Positions 1 to 11,177 of a stretch of 64,000 bases of DNA are shown piece by piece. Origin of the DNA: Zelopaecilomyces penicillatus (lineage: Eukaryota; Ascomycota; Sordariomycetes; Hypocreales; Pseudodiploosporaceae). Each line of letters starts with the position of its first letter. The first letter of the stretch is position 1. Position numbers and translations under genes: made by a program. The stretch spans positions 1,009,501 through 1,073,500 of the forward strand of contig VCCP01000007.1 in assembly GCA_005765155.1 (NCBI GenBank). The letters run 5' to 3'. The notes under the pieces are model-generated. The model ran no database searches. It saw only the letters and a list, made by a program, of their open reading frames with translations, and was not told where the DNA came from.

Positions 1-2850
1 TCTTTTAATCTATTATAAACAAATAGTAAAATGGTAAGGAAGAGGTATAAATAGTATAATAAAAAACCTTTTATTATAAAATAAAAGAATCAAAGCTAAT
101 AGCTTATTAAAACCCTAATAATAGCCTAATTATACCTATTTAAATCTAAAAAGCTATATATTCTTAAGCTTATTATTAAGCTTAGGTAATATTAAATCAT
201 TCTTATTAATTATATTAATAAAGGTGATATAAGTTATATATTTAGTATATTATTAAGATATAAAGCCAGGGTCTATCTAGACTAGATAAAGGCTTTATAT
301 TATCTTTTATTTAACTAGATTAATTTAGTATAGGGTTTTAAGATATACTTATTAAGCTAGGGTAACCTATTATAGAATTAATATTAAAATATAAGCAAAA
401 TATTTATAGATTTACTTAAATATCCTATTATTTAATAGAGTAAGGCTATTAAATAGCTAATAATATTTAATAGGCCTTCTTCTTCTTTTTATAGGCCTTA
501 TTAACTATAACTTAGGTTTTAATAAAATCAATAATTTTATAAGATTAATAATATATAATCTTAATTAATTTAAAAGTATAATAAAGCTTTAATAATATAT
601 TGATAATTTATTAGGTAAAGTTATTAATAAATATAAAAGGGGTATTATTATTAAAATCCTTATTCTTATTTATAATATATAATATTAATATTATAGCTAG
701 GACCTTAAGTATATTACTTAGCTTATAGGTATTATCTAGTATAAGGGCTATAAATCTATATATTATTAAATTATTAATAAAATCCCTTTAAATACTATTA
801 ATTTATATATTATTAATTTATATATTATTCTTATTATTATATTAATAATAATATATTAACTTAATATTAATAAATAAATATTAAATTATTATTATGTTAT
901 TAGGTTTTATAGCCCTTTTTATTATCTTAGTATTAATTATTATAGCTATTTATATATAATATATATATTATATATATTATATAATAATTAGCTTAATATA
1001 ATCTAACTGCTTTATAATTATATAGATTTAAGTAATAGATCTTTTAAAAGATATAATAATATAATAAAAGAGTAGTAAAATAATAATAAAATAAAAGAGA
1101 TAAATAAAAGAAATATAATAGAAGATATAATTATAAATAAATAAAAAAAATATAATAAATCTAAGTTTTAAGAAAATAAAAATTCTAGAATAATAAAATA
1201 ATAATAATAAGGAAGATTTATTATAAGATAATAAATATATAATTAAGGTATTAAAGTATATTATTCTTAAAAAAGAAGATAATTATAATAGGATTAAGTA
1301 TTTAGATACCTAATTATAATATATAACCTAAAAGATTATTAGTTATTAAGGCTTTAATAGCCTTTTATATTTAAAGGGTATAAAGAAAAAGACTTAGCTT
1401 AAATATAAGTCTTATTATTAATTAATCGATTAAAGCTATACTATTTTATTTAGCTATACTTAAAATTCCCTTTATATAATTATTCTTTTTATTTTCTTAA
1501 TTATTATCTTAATTATTTTTTTTATAAAAATAATTATTTTTATTATTTTTATAGCTTTTTTAATTTTAATAAAAGCTTTTTTAATATAAAATTATTATTA
1601 ATTATATATTAATCTAATTTAATTAATTTTTATTATAGTTTTATTTATCTTATAATTTTAAAAAAAATCTCTTTTTAGCTTATAATTTAAAGCTTTATTT
1701 TTATTATTTATTTAGTTTTTTTATAGATTTTAATTTCTTTTTCTTTTTAGATTTTTAAATAATATTAAAATCTTTTTATTTTTTATATTATTTTATTTTA
1801 ATTTTTAAAAAAGGTTTTTTATAAAGATAAATATACTTTTATAACTTTAATTTAAATTTAATAAAATATTATATAATAATTTTTTTTTAATTATTTTTAT
1901 AAAATAAATTTTTAAATTAAATAAATATAAATAGAATTTTATAAAAAATTAATAATTATATTATTAAGCTTTTTTAAAGATATTATAGATTTTAATTATT
2001 TAATTAATAAAAATTTTTAAATAAGTTTTATTTTATTTTAAAAAAAAAATTTAATTAATTTTTTTAGTTTTTTTTAATTTTAATATAATTTTATATCTTA
2101 TTTAATTAAAAATATTTATTTTTATTTTTTATATTTATAAGAATTAAAATAATTTAATATTCTTTTTTTTTTAAATATTTAAGGCTTATTTAAAAAACTT
2201 AAATAAGATTATTAATCTATTCTTTTTTATTATTAATACTTTTATAATATTATAGCTTAATAATATTAATAATCTTTAATCCTTTTAATTAAAAATTATT
2301 TAAATTATAATCTTTTTTTTAATAAAATATTTATAATAAAAATATTAAGATCTTAGATTATTTAAAGATAAAATTAAAGAGTATTAATCTCTTTAATCCT
2401 TATAATTTTAATTAAAAGTATTATTATTTTATTTTAGATTCCTATAGATTATTATAAGAGATTAATTAGATTCTATTAATTTAAGGCTTTAAACCCTTAA
2501 TAGATTATAAGGTTTAATAGGGTTTTTAATAATAAAGATAATCTTTTAATAATAGGATAAATAAAAGCTATTATTAATCCTAGGTAGTTATAAATAAAAG
2601 TGTAAGAATTATAAAGGGAATTTTAGGTATAGTTAAGCAGGATTATATAGCTTTACCTAGAATTCTCTTTATATATATAATTATTTCTTTTTAATAATAT
2701 TTTTATAATAATTCTTTTTTTATAGATAAGCTTTATATTATTAAACATATATAATTTTAAAAATAAAACCTATTTTAAATAATATAAGATATATATATAT
2801 AGAACTTTAAATTAATATATATTATATCTTTATGTATAAATAGCAATACA
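1..2850. repeat. AT-rich, RIP-degraded gene-free block
   Basis: The stretch is overwhelmingly A and T, almost without CpG or CpA, and full of stop codons in all frames. No gene can be supported. Composition jumps back to normal at about 2860. The simplest reading is an old transposon cluster mutated by RIP. The only internal structure I can support is the set of inverted-repeat ends listed separately at 1454-2673. Confidence 0.8.
1454..2632. mobile_element. Relic of a TIR DNA transposon or MITE, about 1.18 kb
   Basis: A 23-nt sequence at 1454-1476 (beginning CTATACTTAAAATTCCC) recurs inverted at 2610-2632 with a single mismatch. That mismatch is T versus C, as RIP would leave. The two copies face inward, as terminal inverted repeats do. 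The bases after each inner end remain loosely similar. A third copy (20 of 23) lies at 2651-2673, only 18 bp beyond the right end and pointing away, so a second, perhaps truncated, family member seems to abut this one. No transposase frame survives, so the superfamily cannot be named. Confidence 0.5.
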
Positions 2851-2859
2851 CTTTTTTTC

Positions 2860-3502
2860 TTTTTACATTTAGAAGTTGGGTGTGTACCCAGCTACCAGGT
2901 ACCTGGTGGTGCAAATTATAATCCTGTTGTCTGGGTAGCAAGTATAATAATTGCGGACATGCGGATTCACCTGCATCTTAGTGTTACCTGTTCTTCTAAG
3001 ACTTTCTACATTATTACGCATCAAATGCTAAGCTGGCCGTATGTGTCGCATCAACTGACAACCTATTTTGTAGGAAGCGTTTCGGATTGACACGGCCTAA
3101 AATCGCTTATGCGATGAGATAAAGCATAGCGTTATGGCATAAGGTTTGTGAAGCGCAATTGTGGAGAGTATCAGATGCCGGGTGGCTAGCGGATCTGCTT
3201 TGCATCACAATCTTCAGATAACTGGATTCTCAATGGTAGTTTCACTTGACTGAGTGGTCGACATCCGAGATAGTTAGGAATGGTGAGCTCATCAATGCTA
3301 GTAGGCATTCATGGCTACACAGTTGCATCGTGCCTCTGCCATTGATAAAATTGGATTCAAACAAGATGTGTTGATCCACCTTTATTTATAAAGAGCAAGG
3401 CATTATTTCAGTACAACACCTTTCGAGAACTTCAAATTCCAATTCCCATCATTGGAGTCCTCACCCTCGGAAACAATTATCACGTAAATGTAGATACTCT
3501 TT
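2860..3502. other. Gene-free transition zone beside the AT-rich block
   Basis: Normal-composition DNA between the AT block and the 3' end of the securin-like gene. It contains a palindromic patch around 2899-2912 (CCAGGTACCTGG type). I see no coding frame with a recognisable product. Part of it is presumably the 3' UTR of the minus-strand gene. Confidence 0.5.
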
Positions 3503-4888
3503 CTAATCGAAACTCAGTTCAAAATCTTCTTCCAATTCTTCATCCTGATATGGGTCATTCATTGGCTGCAGATCACATGCCTCATCCTTGTCATCGAAAA
3601 TCGACAAAAACTGAGGGCGAATATGTGTTTCTGATGGCCTCTCCCTGCTCAAGACAGTTTGCCGTAGCCGAGCTGATGTAATTGTTAGGTCAGAGGAGGC
3701 GCCACTATCCAAGGAAAATTTACCCATCCTGTCTGCTAAGATGTGGCGTGCTGGATCAACTTGTCTGCTGTCAAGAAGCAGAGAAGATGCCGACCTGCCC
3801 TTTGTATAGCCTATAGTTGTTCTCGATGCTACCTCCCCAAAAGGTTTACCATTAACTGAGTCTGGTCCGTGAGCTTCTGGTTTTTCTGGTTTCGCATTGA
3901 GAGTGGAGCATGACATAGGCCTTTTCACCGCTGTCCTGGTTGTTCTAGGCTTGTTGGTGTTGACGAGTTTCTTTGGCGAAATCGCTAAGGTTTTAGCCGC
4001 CTGTTTGGAGGACATAGTTGGAGGCTGTTGCTGCAGTCCCTTGGCTGCTCGATGCGAGGATATAGTTGGATCTTTGGCTCTACATATTTTCTCAGGGAAA
4101 ATCCTGACTGTGTCGGGGATATCGGAAACACTCCAGTCCAGCCCGTCGATCTCTTGCTCGTTGCGATGCATGGCCGTTTGCATGATAATTGCCATTTCGT
4201 TATTGAACTCTCTCTCCATCCTAGATACTCCCTCTTCGCTCATAGGATTGTAGAAATGGCCGTAATAGCCCCGAAGAAGGTTCTTTTTTTTGAGTCCCTC
4301 AAATGTAAGCCCGCCAACTGGCAGAACATCAGATTGGTAGGGAAGAGGAAGAGATTGAGGTGGAGCGTATTCAGGTTCATCTTCCTCCAATGACTGAACT
4401 GCTTCCGACCGTACATCATATTTGGTAAACGACAAGCCGGCTGGCTTCTGTTTCGGCTTTTGAATGGTGTTTGTCTTTGACTGAGACCTTTCCATCTCTC
4501 TAACAATGGCCTTGACTCCAAGGCCGTGGCCTTGACTTGCTTTGGCTTTGGCATTTGTTGTCTTGTTTCCCAGGGGAGCGCGTGTTCGGGGCCCTGTTGA
4601 CAAATTGTCAATATATTCCAGCAATTACAATCAATACGGAGGAAGTATACCAGCTGGAGTTACTAATCGAGCTCCTGTTTCCTTGGGGACTACCCTGTCG
4701 CTTCCTGCATGGTTCACAGTGCCCCTGATACCGCTCTTTCCAGCAAATGCGACATGTATGTTCTCATCATTACGACCAAATCTGAGTGGTGTCTTTTGGT
4801 AACGCGCGCCTGGCGTTTTAGGCTGTTGTTTGGTAGGAGCATGATGACTATGCACCAGGTTTTCCTGGTCGCGGGAGGCCGCGAGCAT
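3503..4888 (-). CDS. Securin-like anaphase inhibitor (Cut2/Pds1 type)
   Basis: Two exons, 4888-4651 and 4593-3503, joined over a 57-nt GT-AG intron, give about 442 residues. The splice restores TPAG+GPRTRAPLG, leading into RAPLGNKTTN. This resembles the destruction boxes of fission yeast Cut2 (RAPLG and RTVLGGKSTN types). Further on comes an acidic EDEPEYAPP stretch like Cut2's EDIEYMPP, then a conserved GGLTFEGL...LLRGYYGHFYNP block. The C-terminus is basic and then strongly acidic. The start ATG follows AATAAAT and begins MLAASRDQENL; there is no perfect KEN box. Securin would hold separase inactive until APC/C destroys it at anaphase. Family assignment rests on motif order remembered from Cut2 and fungal relatives, so it is a candidate. 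The gene model itself is firmer than the name. It is divergent from tropomyosin. Confidence 0.55.
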
Positions 4889-5544
4889 ATTTATTACTGA
4901 GAGAACTCAATGGTCTCTTTCAGTTTGTAGAAATTGAATTGAAATGGTTCTGACAAAAGCGAATTTCGACGAATGTTCGTAGGGCGGAAAAGAATGCTTG
5001 TTTACGCCAACCGATGGATCGGCTTTCCATTGACGGTACTATATTAATTGGTAAGCAAAAACTGAGTTGGCAGAGCAACGGGTACAGATCCATTCGCATA
5101 TGCCAGCATAAATGACTGCTCAAATAGTGTGTAGGACTAGAGTGGCAGGTACCTGCGGTACTTACTAATTTCACAAATATACCTGCTGCCTAAATACGTT
5201 TTTGCTGCTTCCCAGGGCAGGACATCAAAATGTTAGCTGACAAGTACAGTGGTGTACTTCGGCCAAGTCCCTACCTTGGGCAACGTCTCTAACAGTGGCC
5301 ACCACTGGCACCAGCCACCACACGGGATGCCCTTGTAAAAGCAGTGGGTAGGTCCTTGCCATCTCCGAAGCGGACTGGTTTCTACGACAGGTGGAGGGGC
5401 ATTGATTCTCCTTTCTTACCCCACCCCTTTCCTACCCAATAACCTCCACCACCCTTTCCAGGCTATTGCTATCGACAAGTCTTCCAGAAGTTCCTCACCA
5501 TCAGACACCTACCTGACCTCACCTATCCTCCCACACAGTAAATC
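4889..5544. promoter_or_regulatory. Divergent promoter, securin-like / tropomyosin
   Basis: A 656-bp region between two start codons on opposite strands. The tropomyosin-proximal 130 bp (about 5405-5540) is C/T-rich with a run of CCACC and CCTACC motifs. Such pyrimidine-rich leaders are common before strongly expressed fungal genes. Several TACCTG/AGGTAC words occur around 5150-5180. No reading frame here looks genuine. Confidence 0.5.
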
Positions 5545-6221
5545 ATGGATCGTATTAAGGAGGTTTGTTCTACATTTCAAGCTCTTGCTTTTGTCTCAAC
5601 CAACAGTTCCAGCAAGGCACACCGGTTACGGGCAGTGGCTAACTATGAGGCTAGAAAATGAACTCGCTCCGCCTTGAAGCCGATGAGGCGGCTGCCAAGG
5701 CAGAGGAGCTTCAAACCAAGGTCAAAACTCTGGAACAGGAGAATCTCTCCAAGGAGCAAGATATCACATCGCTACAGCACAAAAACAACCTTCTTGAAGG
5801 CGAGGTAGAGAAGCTAGAGAACGCTATCAAAGATTTCAAGAAGGCGGCCGATGAGGGCGAGCAACATGGAACACAAAACGAAACTCTTCAGCGACGTTTG
5901 CAGTTGCTGGAGGAAGAGGCTGAGGAAGCCGATAGAACTCTGAGAGAAGCCAACGAAAAGTATGGTGACTAGCACATGTCTACACAGTTCCAGCCGCTGA
6001 TTACTTTGAAGACGGTTACTGTAATATTCACTCGAGAAGCTAACCATAAATTTGATAGGCTTCGACAAACCGACGTCAAGGCTGGACATTTCGAGCGCAA
6101 GGTGCAGGCCCTTGAAAATGAGCGTGATCAATGGGAGACAAAGTATGAGGAATTGAATATCAAGTATACTGCGCATCAGAAGCAGTTGGAGGATCTTCAA
6201 CATGAAATCGGAAACATCTGA
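5545..6221 (+). CDS. TPM1: Tropomyosin
   Basis: Three exons, 5545-5562, 5655-5959 and 6059-6221, give 161 residues, the length of yeast Tpm2. The 18-nt first exon encodes MDRIKE, and the second continues KMNSLRLEADEAAAKAEE. The rest is a continuous heptad-repeat coiled coil (EEAEEADRTLREANEK, then LRQTDVKAGHFERK) ending in the usual fungal EIGNI. Tropomyosin dimers wrap formin-nucleated actin cables and support myosin-V transport, cytokinesis and tip growth. Each intron has GT-AG borders. The first intron lies within the first seven codons, so the first exon is easily missed by gene finders. Family assignment is secure. Confidence 0.95.
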
Positions 6222-6469
6222 TTGTATACCGTTTGTTTCACTGTTCTCACAACCCAGAGACTGGCGACGGATTTCGAGGGCATCATGTGGTGAAGATGGA
6301 TTGCTATAGGTGCATTTCGATGGAAGGGAGTCGAAAGTCGCGTCTACTGCAAATTTCCAAGCAGTAGGATGTTACAGGATCTGGCTTATCGTAATTTGAA
6401 CTGTCACCAAAGGTGTCTACTATTGGGTTTCGCTAGTCGCTACAATCGCGTCTGCCTCTATTCTAAAAT

Positions 6470-7202
6470 CTACTCTGTCTGTCTATGTGACCTTTTCTTT
6501 GCTTTCTGCTTTCTCTCCGTTAACCGCCGTTCTAGCTTCGATTCATATCGAAACTTCAATTTCTTTTTCTTTGGCGCCCTGGTCGTTGTGGCCGGTTTAG
6601 TAGCTTTGTCACCATCACTATTATTGTTACCCTCAGAATCCTCTCCTGAATTGTCCTCGGGCAACTCTGGTCTTTTTAACCCGTCCCGTGAGACCGCGAC
6701 ACTTTCAATGGTAACAGTGGTGTACCGGTCTTCATCGACATATTCCTCCTTATGATCAACTAATTCAAGGTCTGGCCTTTCGGGCAATCCACCCCATTCC
6801 TCTGCTAATTCGTTTTTTTCTCGTGTGTCCTCGACATCCGTTACCAGTGTAGCAGAATCCCTTAGCAAGCTGTTGACCTTTTCTACATGTTCTTCGATTT
6901 CTCGTCGGCGCTCCTCTCGAATCTGGTATTGATGCCAGGTTAGCTCAATAGTTTGCATGATCCATTTCTTTCCACGGCAAGTGTCGCACCTGCTTTCGAG
7001 TCTCCAGTTTCTCCTCACGAGCTCTGGTGGCTGCTTCCTCCTGCGCCCGTTTTATGCGTTGTTGTTTGCGCTTGTGGAAACCAGTAAGGTATTCCTGCCT
7101 TGCATCGTTATCGAATGAAATTTCCGCGATGCTATGCACTATTTTTCGCTTCTTGCTTGGAGGTGGTAGTAGATTCTTCTTTGGTCGCGGTTTAGCAAAC
7201 AT
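6470..7202 (-). CDS. RRP17: Ribosome biogenesis protein Rrp17 (NOL12/Nop25 family)
   Basis: Exons 7202-6990 and 6922-6470 give 221 residues; the intron is 67 nt, phase 0. The N-terminal half carries the family signature: basic KKRK, IAEISFDNDARQEYLTGFHK, then RKQQRIKRAQEEAATRAREEK. Splicing joins LETRKQ to IREERRREIEEHVEKVN, which restores the conserved helix. The C-terminus is acidic and then ends in a highly basic nucleolar-type tail (RRLTERKQKAKKRSHRQ). In yeast, Rrp17 is a nucleolar 5'-3' exonuclease for 60S pre-rRNA processing. The start at MFAKPRPKKN is chosen because upstream in-frame residues are not conserved-looking. Its start is divergent from BIG1 (281 bp) and its 3' end is convergent with tropomyosin. 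Confidence 0.88.
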
Positions 7203-7483
7203 GTTGAAATTTGACACTGGCTTATGGGAAAGCGTGAAGGATGTCGATCGAGTGAGAAACAGAAGGTCAGAATCTTTGGGTGAGAAACGCAGACTATGCG
7301 CCGCCACCCAAAAAAAGACAAGCTTGTGGTCGTCCACCATACATCGAGGTATTGCGCTTAAATCAATGTTTACATAAGCCTGAAATGAAACGCTCCCCTG
7401 CAAGAGCTACATCATCCAACGACAGGCTAAACATACTGTCTAAAATCAAACAACCACCAACATCCATTCATAAGTCACTGGTC

Positions 7484-8480
7484 ATGCGTCTTCAGATGCT
7501 CGCCGCCATTTCGGCGCTCCCCGGAGTGTCTGTCGCTTTCATCGATTCGTCCCCATTCTTTCTATTGTCGACCTCATCGTGAGTAGAGCAGCAATCTGTC
7601 GCGCGGACTTATCAGATGTGAGCTTGAGGACTAACGCCTATCCAGATTTGACATCTCATCTAGCGCAGACCAAATCCAGTCGAGCTTTCAAGCAGCGAAA
7701 TATACCAACGAAATTCTTTCGAAATGCCCCACTGATAGATATCTGGTGGTTACACAGCCTGGCCTGAACGCTGCTGACCTTCGTCAATCCGGCGGCTGTG
7801 CCATGCCACATCTCTGCCAGACCCTTGAAAACCCGCGAATGAAGCTACAATATGTAGTAGCTGAAGTTGTTGGTAAAACCACCGAAGCCGGCTTTCTTAA
7901 TGAAATCAGATCTGCCTGCGCCGGCAAGGGTAGGATAGTCCAGGTAGATGAGCTGCGGTTGGCGTCTATTCCCAGAGATGACAGACACAACGCACTGTCC
8001 GAAAATGGTCTGCAATACTATCATCTGAGAAGACTGTGTCATTTATTAACTGACAGATTTGTAGATGCCTTTTTTGCAAAAAGTCTTGAGAAGGCGATGG
8101 AAACTGATAGTCTCACCATCTTGTTCTTGTCAACCCCTAGTGAGCCTACCTACGAGCCGGATTTTGTAGGGTTCCTCCATACAGATTTGAAGAGAAGCTC
8201 TCGAAATATTCCTGTACGACGCAAGAATGATGATGCAGATTGGAATAAGCTTCCATTGTTTGAAAAATATCAGTTCTTTACACCAGGTATATATCACCAC
8301 TTATCCACTATACCGAAGCTCATGTTGACTGGATCCTTAGGAATCTTCATGGCTATCATTACTGTCATTGTTTTGTTCATGATCCTCGGTGTAGGACTCA
8401 GGGCGCTCTCTAGTTTAGAGGTATCATACGGTGCGTTTGAAAAGGAAATGGGCCCTGCTGCCCAGAAGAAGCAACAGTGA
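7484..8480 (+). CDS. BIG1: Big1, ER membrane protein for cell-wall beta-1,6-glucan (Big1/Voa1/Ac45-like)
   Basis: Exons 7484-7578, 7646-8286 and 8341-8480 give 291 residues. An N-terminal signal peptide is followed by a lumenal domain and one membrane segment (IFMAIITVIVLFMILGVGL). The diagnostic tail is LSSLEVSYGAFEKEMGPAAQ followed by KKQQ; this end fits a KKxx ER-retrieval signal. The motif KYQFFTPG before the membrane segment is shared with Big1 and the V-ATPase assembly factors Voa1/Ac45. The second intron (8287-8340) is 54 nt, has no stop and stays in frame, so its retention would add 18 residues. I treat it as spliced because TPG-IFM then matches the family. In yeast, Big1 is an ER protein required for normal beta-1,6-glucan. 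Confidence 0.88.
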
Positions 8481-8834
8481 ACCTTTGTTGAAGCAGTATG
8501 TAAAGTTCATGGTAAAGAAAGAGATGTATTGTACTCCCACCTCGTGAGATATGGAGTTGGAAGGGCTATAATTTTGTTGCTTGTGTGTCTGAACTTGATT
8601 ATTCGAATCACTTTGTGATAAAAGACCCAAGTATTAAAGGTTGACAATCAGCCAATGTAAACCTGCGATTTTTCACCGCTTGGTCTATTATCACACATCA
8701 ACCCGTTTATGTGGTCGAGGGAACAGTTCGAGCTTAGCTATAAAAGCCGGTGCGAGATTATTCCACCTGATTTTCGTCGTAACCTGCCATATCCCGCTGG
8801 CCAGTTGATAAATGATTCCGACTGCAGTGGAGCG

Positions 8835-9386
8835 CTAGACTAAGTGGCTTGGCAGTAGAAAGTTTGCAATGCCTTCCTTTACGGCATATTCATGCCCACA
8901 GTTGGCGCATACTAGTTTTCCCTCAGACATCTGTGTTTCCAATAGTAGATGATGCAAATCTTTCATTGTTTTCTCATTGCTTCGGAGCTCGTCTGGTGTA
9001 GGAGGCTGCTCAGGCAATGATGGGAAGCCCAACTTTTTGTTCAGTTAGCAATTAGTACTGAAAATCGTCTTTGCGTGATTGGGAACTGTGTCAGGCACAA
9101 GTGAAATAAGAGGGAACACAAAACGGAAAATAGAAGAGAGAAAGAGGGAGAAATTGTGTGTTTAGATATGGCGTGAGAGCAAGAGGGTATTCATCTGTAC
9201 CTCGGAAGACGTTGTCCGTAACGCAGCCCAATCTAGGCGGGGCAGAACATTCAAAATCATGTTTGGGTTGACTTCTATCTCATCTTGCACAAGTTCAGCA
9301 TCCTTGGGGTGGAGTGGGTAGGAATCGGATGAGCTTTTGCAGGCCTTGACGGCACAGGTGAGAAAGTTAAGACTGAGGATTTTCAT
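8835..9386 (-). CDS. TRM112: Trm112, zinc-binding activator subunit of methyltransferases
   Basis: Exons 9386-9201 and 9032-8835 flank a 168-nt intron (CTAAC branch site near the acceptor). The product has 127 residues, the usual length. It opens MKILSLNFLTCAVKACKSS and contains FPLHPKD-type PLHPKDAELVQDE. After the splice (TSSE-LGFPSLPEQPP) it closes with EGKLVCANCGHEY and GIANFLLPSHLV. The four cysteines (LTC, KAC, CANC) form the zinc site. Trm112 stabilises several SAM methyltransferases acting on tRNA (Trm9, Trm11), 18S rRNA (Bud23) and release factor eRF1 (Mtq2). Family assignment is secure. Confidence 0.95.
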
Positions 9387-9817
9387 TTTGATCCGGGATA
9401 CAACAATTCTGCGGTTTACTTGTGTTTGATGTGCTTCCTCGTGAATTACCCTGTTGACTTTGCTCTTCCCTTTCGATTCGATCTTCTGTGGCATTTGTGG
9501 GCAAGAAGTAACTTGGTAATTATAGTCTCAGTGCCTCCCAGGTTCTGTTATCATTGGACACCACAAAATCCTTAGCTGCACTTTTTTTTTCTCTCACGCA
9601 CAGCTCCACGTGACAACAACTACGCTGATACGAGCAAACATCAAATACCATCTCCAGCTATATCACCACGATCATTCAAGATTGAAATCTTGAACATGTT
9701 GGGTTTTGAGAGATTATATTTTTATCACAATTTTGCTGTACTGCACACGAAATGACGAGTTATGCAGGTCTCTGGGATTAGACTGGGCATGCAAATTGTG
9801 GCTTCCCAGTCCCCATA

Positions 9818-10836
9818 TTAAGCTAAGCTCTTCTCATGGCCAACGGCACGCTCAATCTTTTTTGTTCGGAGGTAGGCTACAATGGCGGTAATCACAACGC
9901 CAAACAGTATCGCTTTCTGTGATAACGTCCACCCAGCGGATGCGCTAATCTCCGGTGGCCCTGTTGTCGTGCCTTCTACAGGTGCTGCACCAGCGGCCCA
10001 ACCCGCCTCGCCATAGAGGCCTGCATGACAGCACATATGCATCAGCACACCAATATAGGAAAGCGAGAGTATAGGCCCAGGGTAGGAGGACCTTAGAGCT
10101 CGACGTGAATACCTTCAGGGGGGACTTCTAATTCGCCGCTCTTGACGATCTTGACCGTCTTTTGTGGCTTATCATTAGGGCCTGTTGCGGCATGTTCGAT
10201 TTTGTCGATGATAGCGTAGCCTTCAAGAACTTCGCCGAAGACCACATGTCGGCCATCCAGCCACCTTCGCCGTATTAGCCATGGATGCCTCCTAGAAACT
10301 AGCCCAGCGGGTATCTTACGAGGTAATAACTGTTGTGATGAAAAACTGCGAGCCATTGGTATCTTGTCCTGCGTTGGCCATTGAAAGTAGACCCTTTTTA
10401 GTATGCTTCAGCTTGAAGTTCTCATCCTTGAACTTTTCACCATAAACTAGGCACACGTCAACTCTTAGCATGCGGGAAAACCTCAAGTTCAGTGGGATGA
10501 TGACCTACTTGACTTGCCACCGGTTCCATCTCCCTTGGTGAAATCGCCACCCTGTATCATGAACTCCTTAATAACACGGTGGAATGATGAGCCTTCATAA
10601 CCAAACCCTTTCTCGCCAGTAGCCAGGGCACGGAAGTTCTCAGTAGTCTTGGGAACGGTTTTGCCATAAAGACCCATGACGACGCGGCCGAGGGCCTCAT
10701 CGCCATGTTGAATATCGAAGTACACCTTGTGAGTGATCTTGGGACCCTTGGTAGCCTCAGCTGACCCAGCAATAGCAACAAGTCCAACTCCGAGGAGAAG
10801 GGTGGCGCTGACGAGAATCCTCCGGGGATTGAACAT
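9818..10836 (-). CDS. ER cyclophilin (peptidyl-prolyl isomerase B type), two possible C-termini
   Basis: Exons 10836-10509, 10446-10320 and 10264-10093 give a 208-residue cyclophilin with a signal peptide (LLLGVGLVAIAGSAEA). Active-site blocks are present: FHRVIKEFMIQGGDFT with the catalytic Arg, GSQFFITTV, and WLDGRHVVFG with the cyclosporin-contact Trp. This form ends GIHVEL, an HDEL-like ER-retention tail. Alternatively, a GT donor at 10112 (GAAG|GTATTC), a CTGAT branch site and a CAG acceptor ending at 10021 join an exon 10020-9818. That gives 269 residues ending in a membrane segment (ILFGVVITAIVAYLR) and a short basic tail. Both readings are in frame. The feature span covers the longer form. 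It folds secretory proteins; which isoform dominates cannot be told from sequence. Confidence 0.85.
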
Positions 10837-11177
10837 GGTGATTTGATTGAGCGTAAATATAATATAGACCGACTTGAAAATGGTTGAAGATGCAAAGGGA
10901 CAGTTAGGAGCGCGAAGTGACACCTATCCTTTATTTGCCCTCTGTTTCAAGCTTCCCCGCTGGCGCCATTCCGAGCCCACCAACAAACTGCTAGTGCGAT
11001 TGTGAAACTGCGGCTTATGTAACAAATCGTGTACACCATATTCTCTGGGCCAGCCGTCGATTAGCCGAGTCACTCAGACAGTTACAGATCTTAGCTTTCT
11101 GAGCCAGGGCCGACAGAGGGTTGATCTCCCAATAGCTCTCCTACCTGAGATGTGATAACGGGGAAACAGTTGCAACA
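10837..11177. promoter_or_regulatory. Divergent promoter, ER cyclophilin / uS13m
   Basis: A 341-bp interval between two start codons on opposite strands. I find no recognisable ORF and no clear TATA element. It must hold both promoters and 5' UTRs. Confidence 0.4.

Noticed and set aside
8737..8756. Strong TATA-like GCTATAAAAGCC on the plus strand
   Set aside because: No plus-strand gene follows; the region lies between the convergent BIG1 and TRM112 3' ends.
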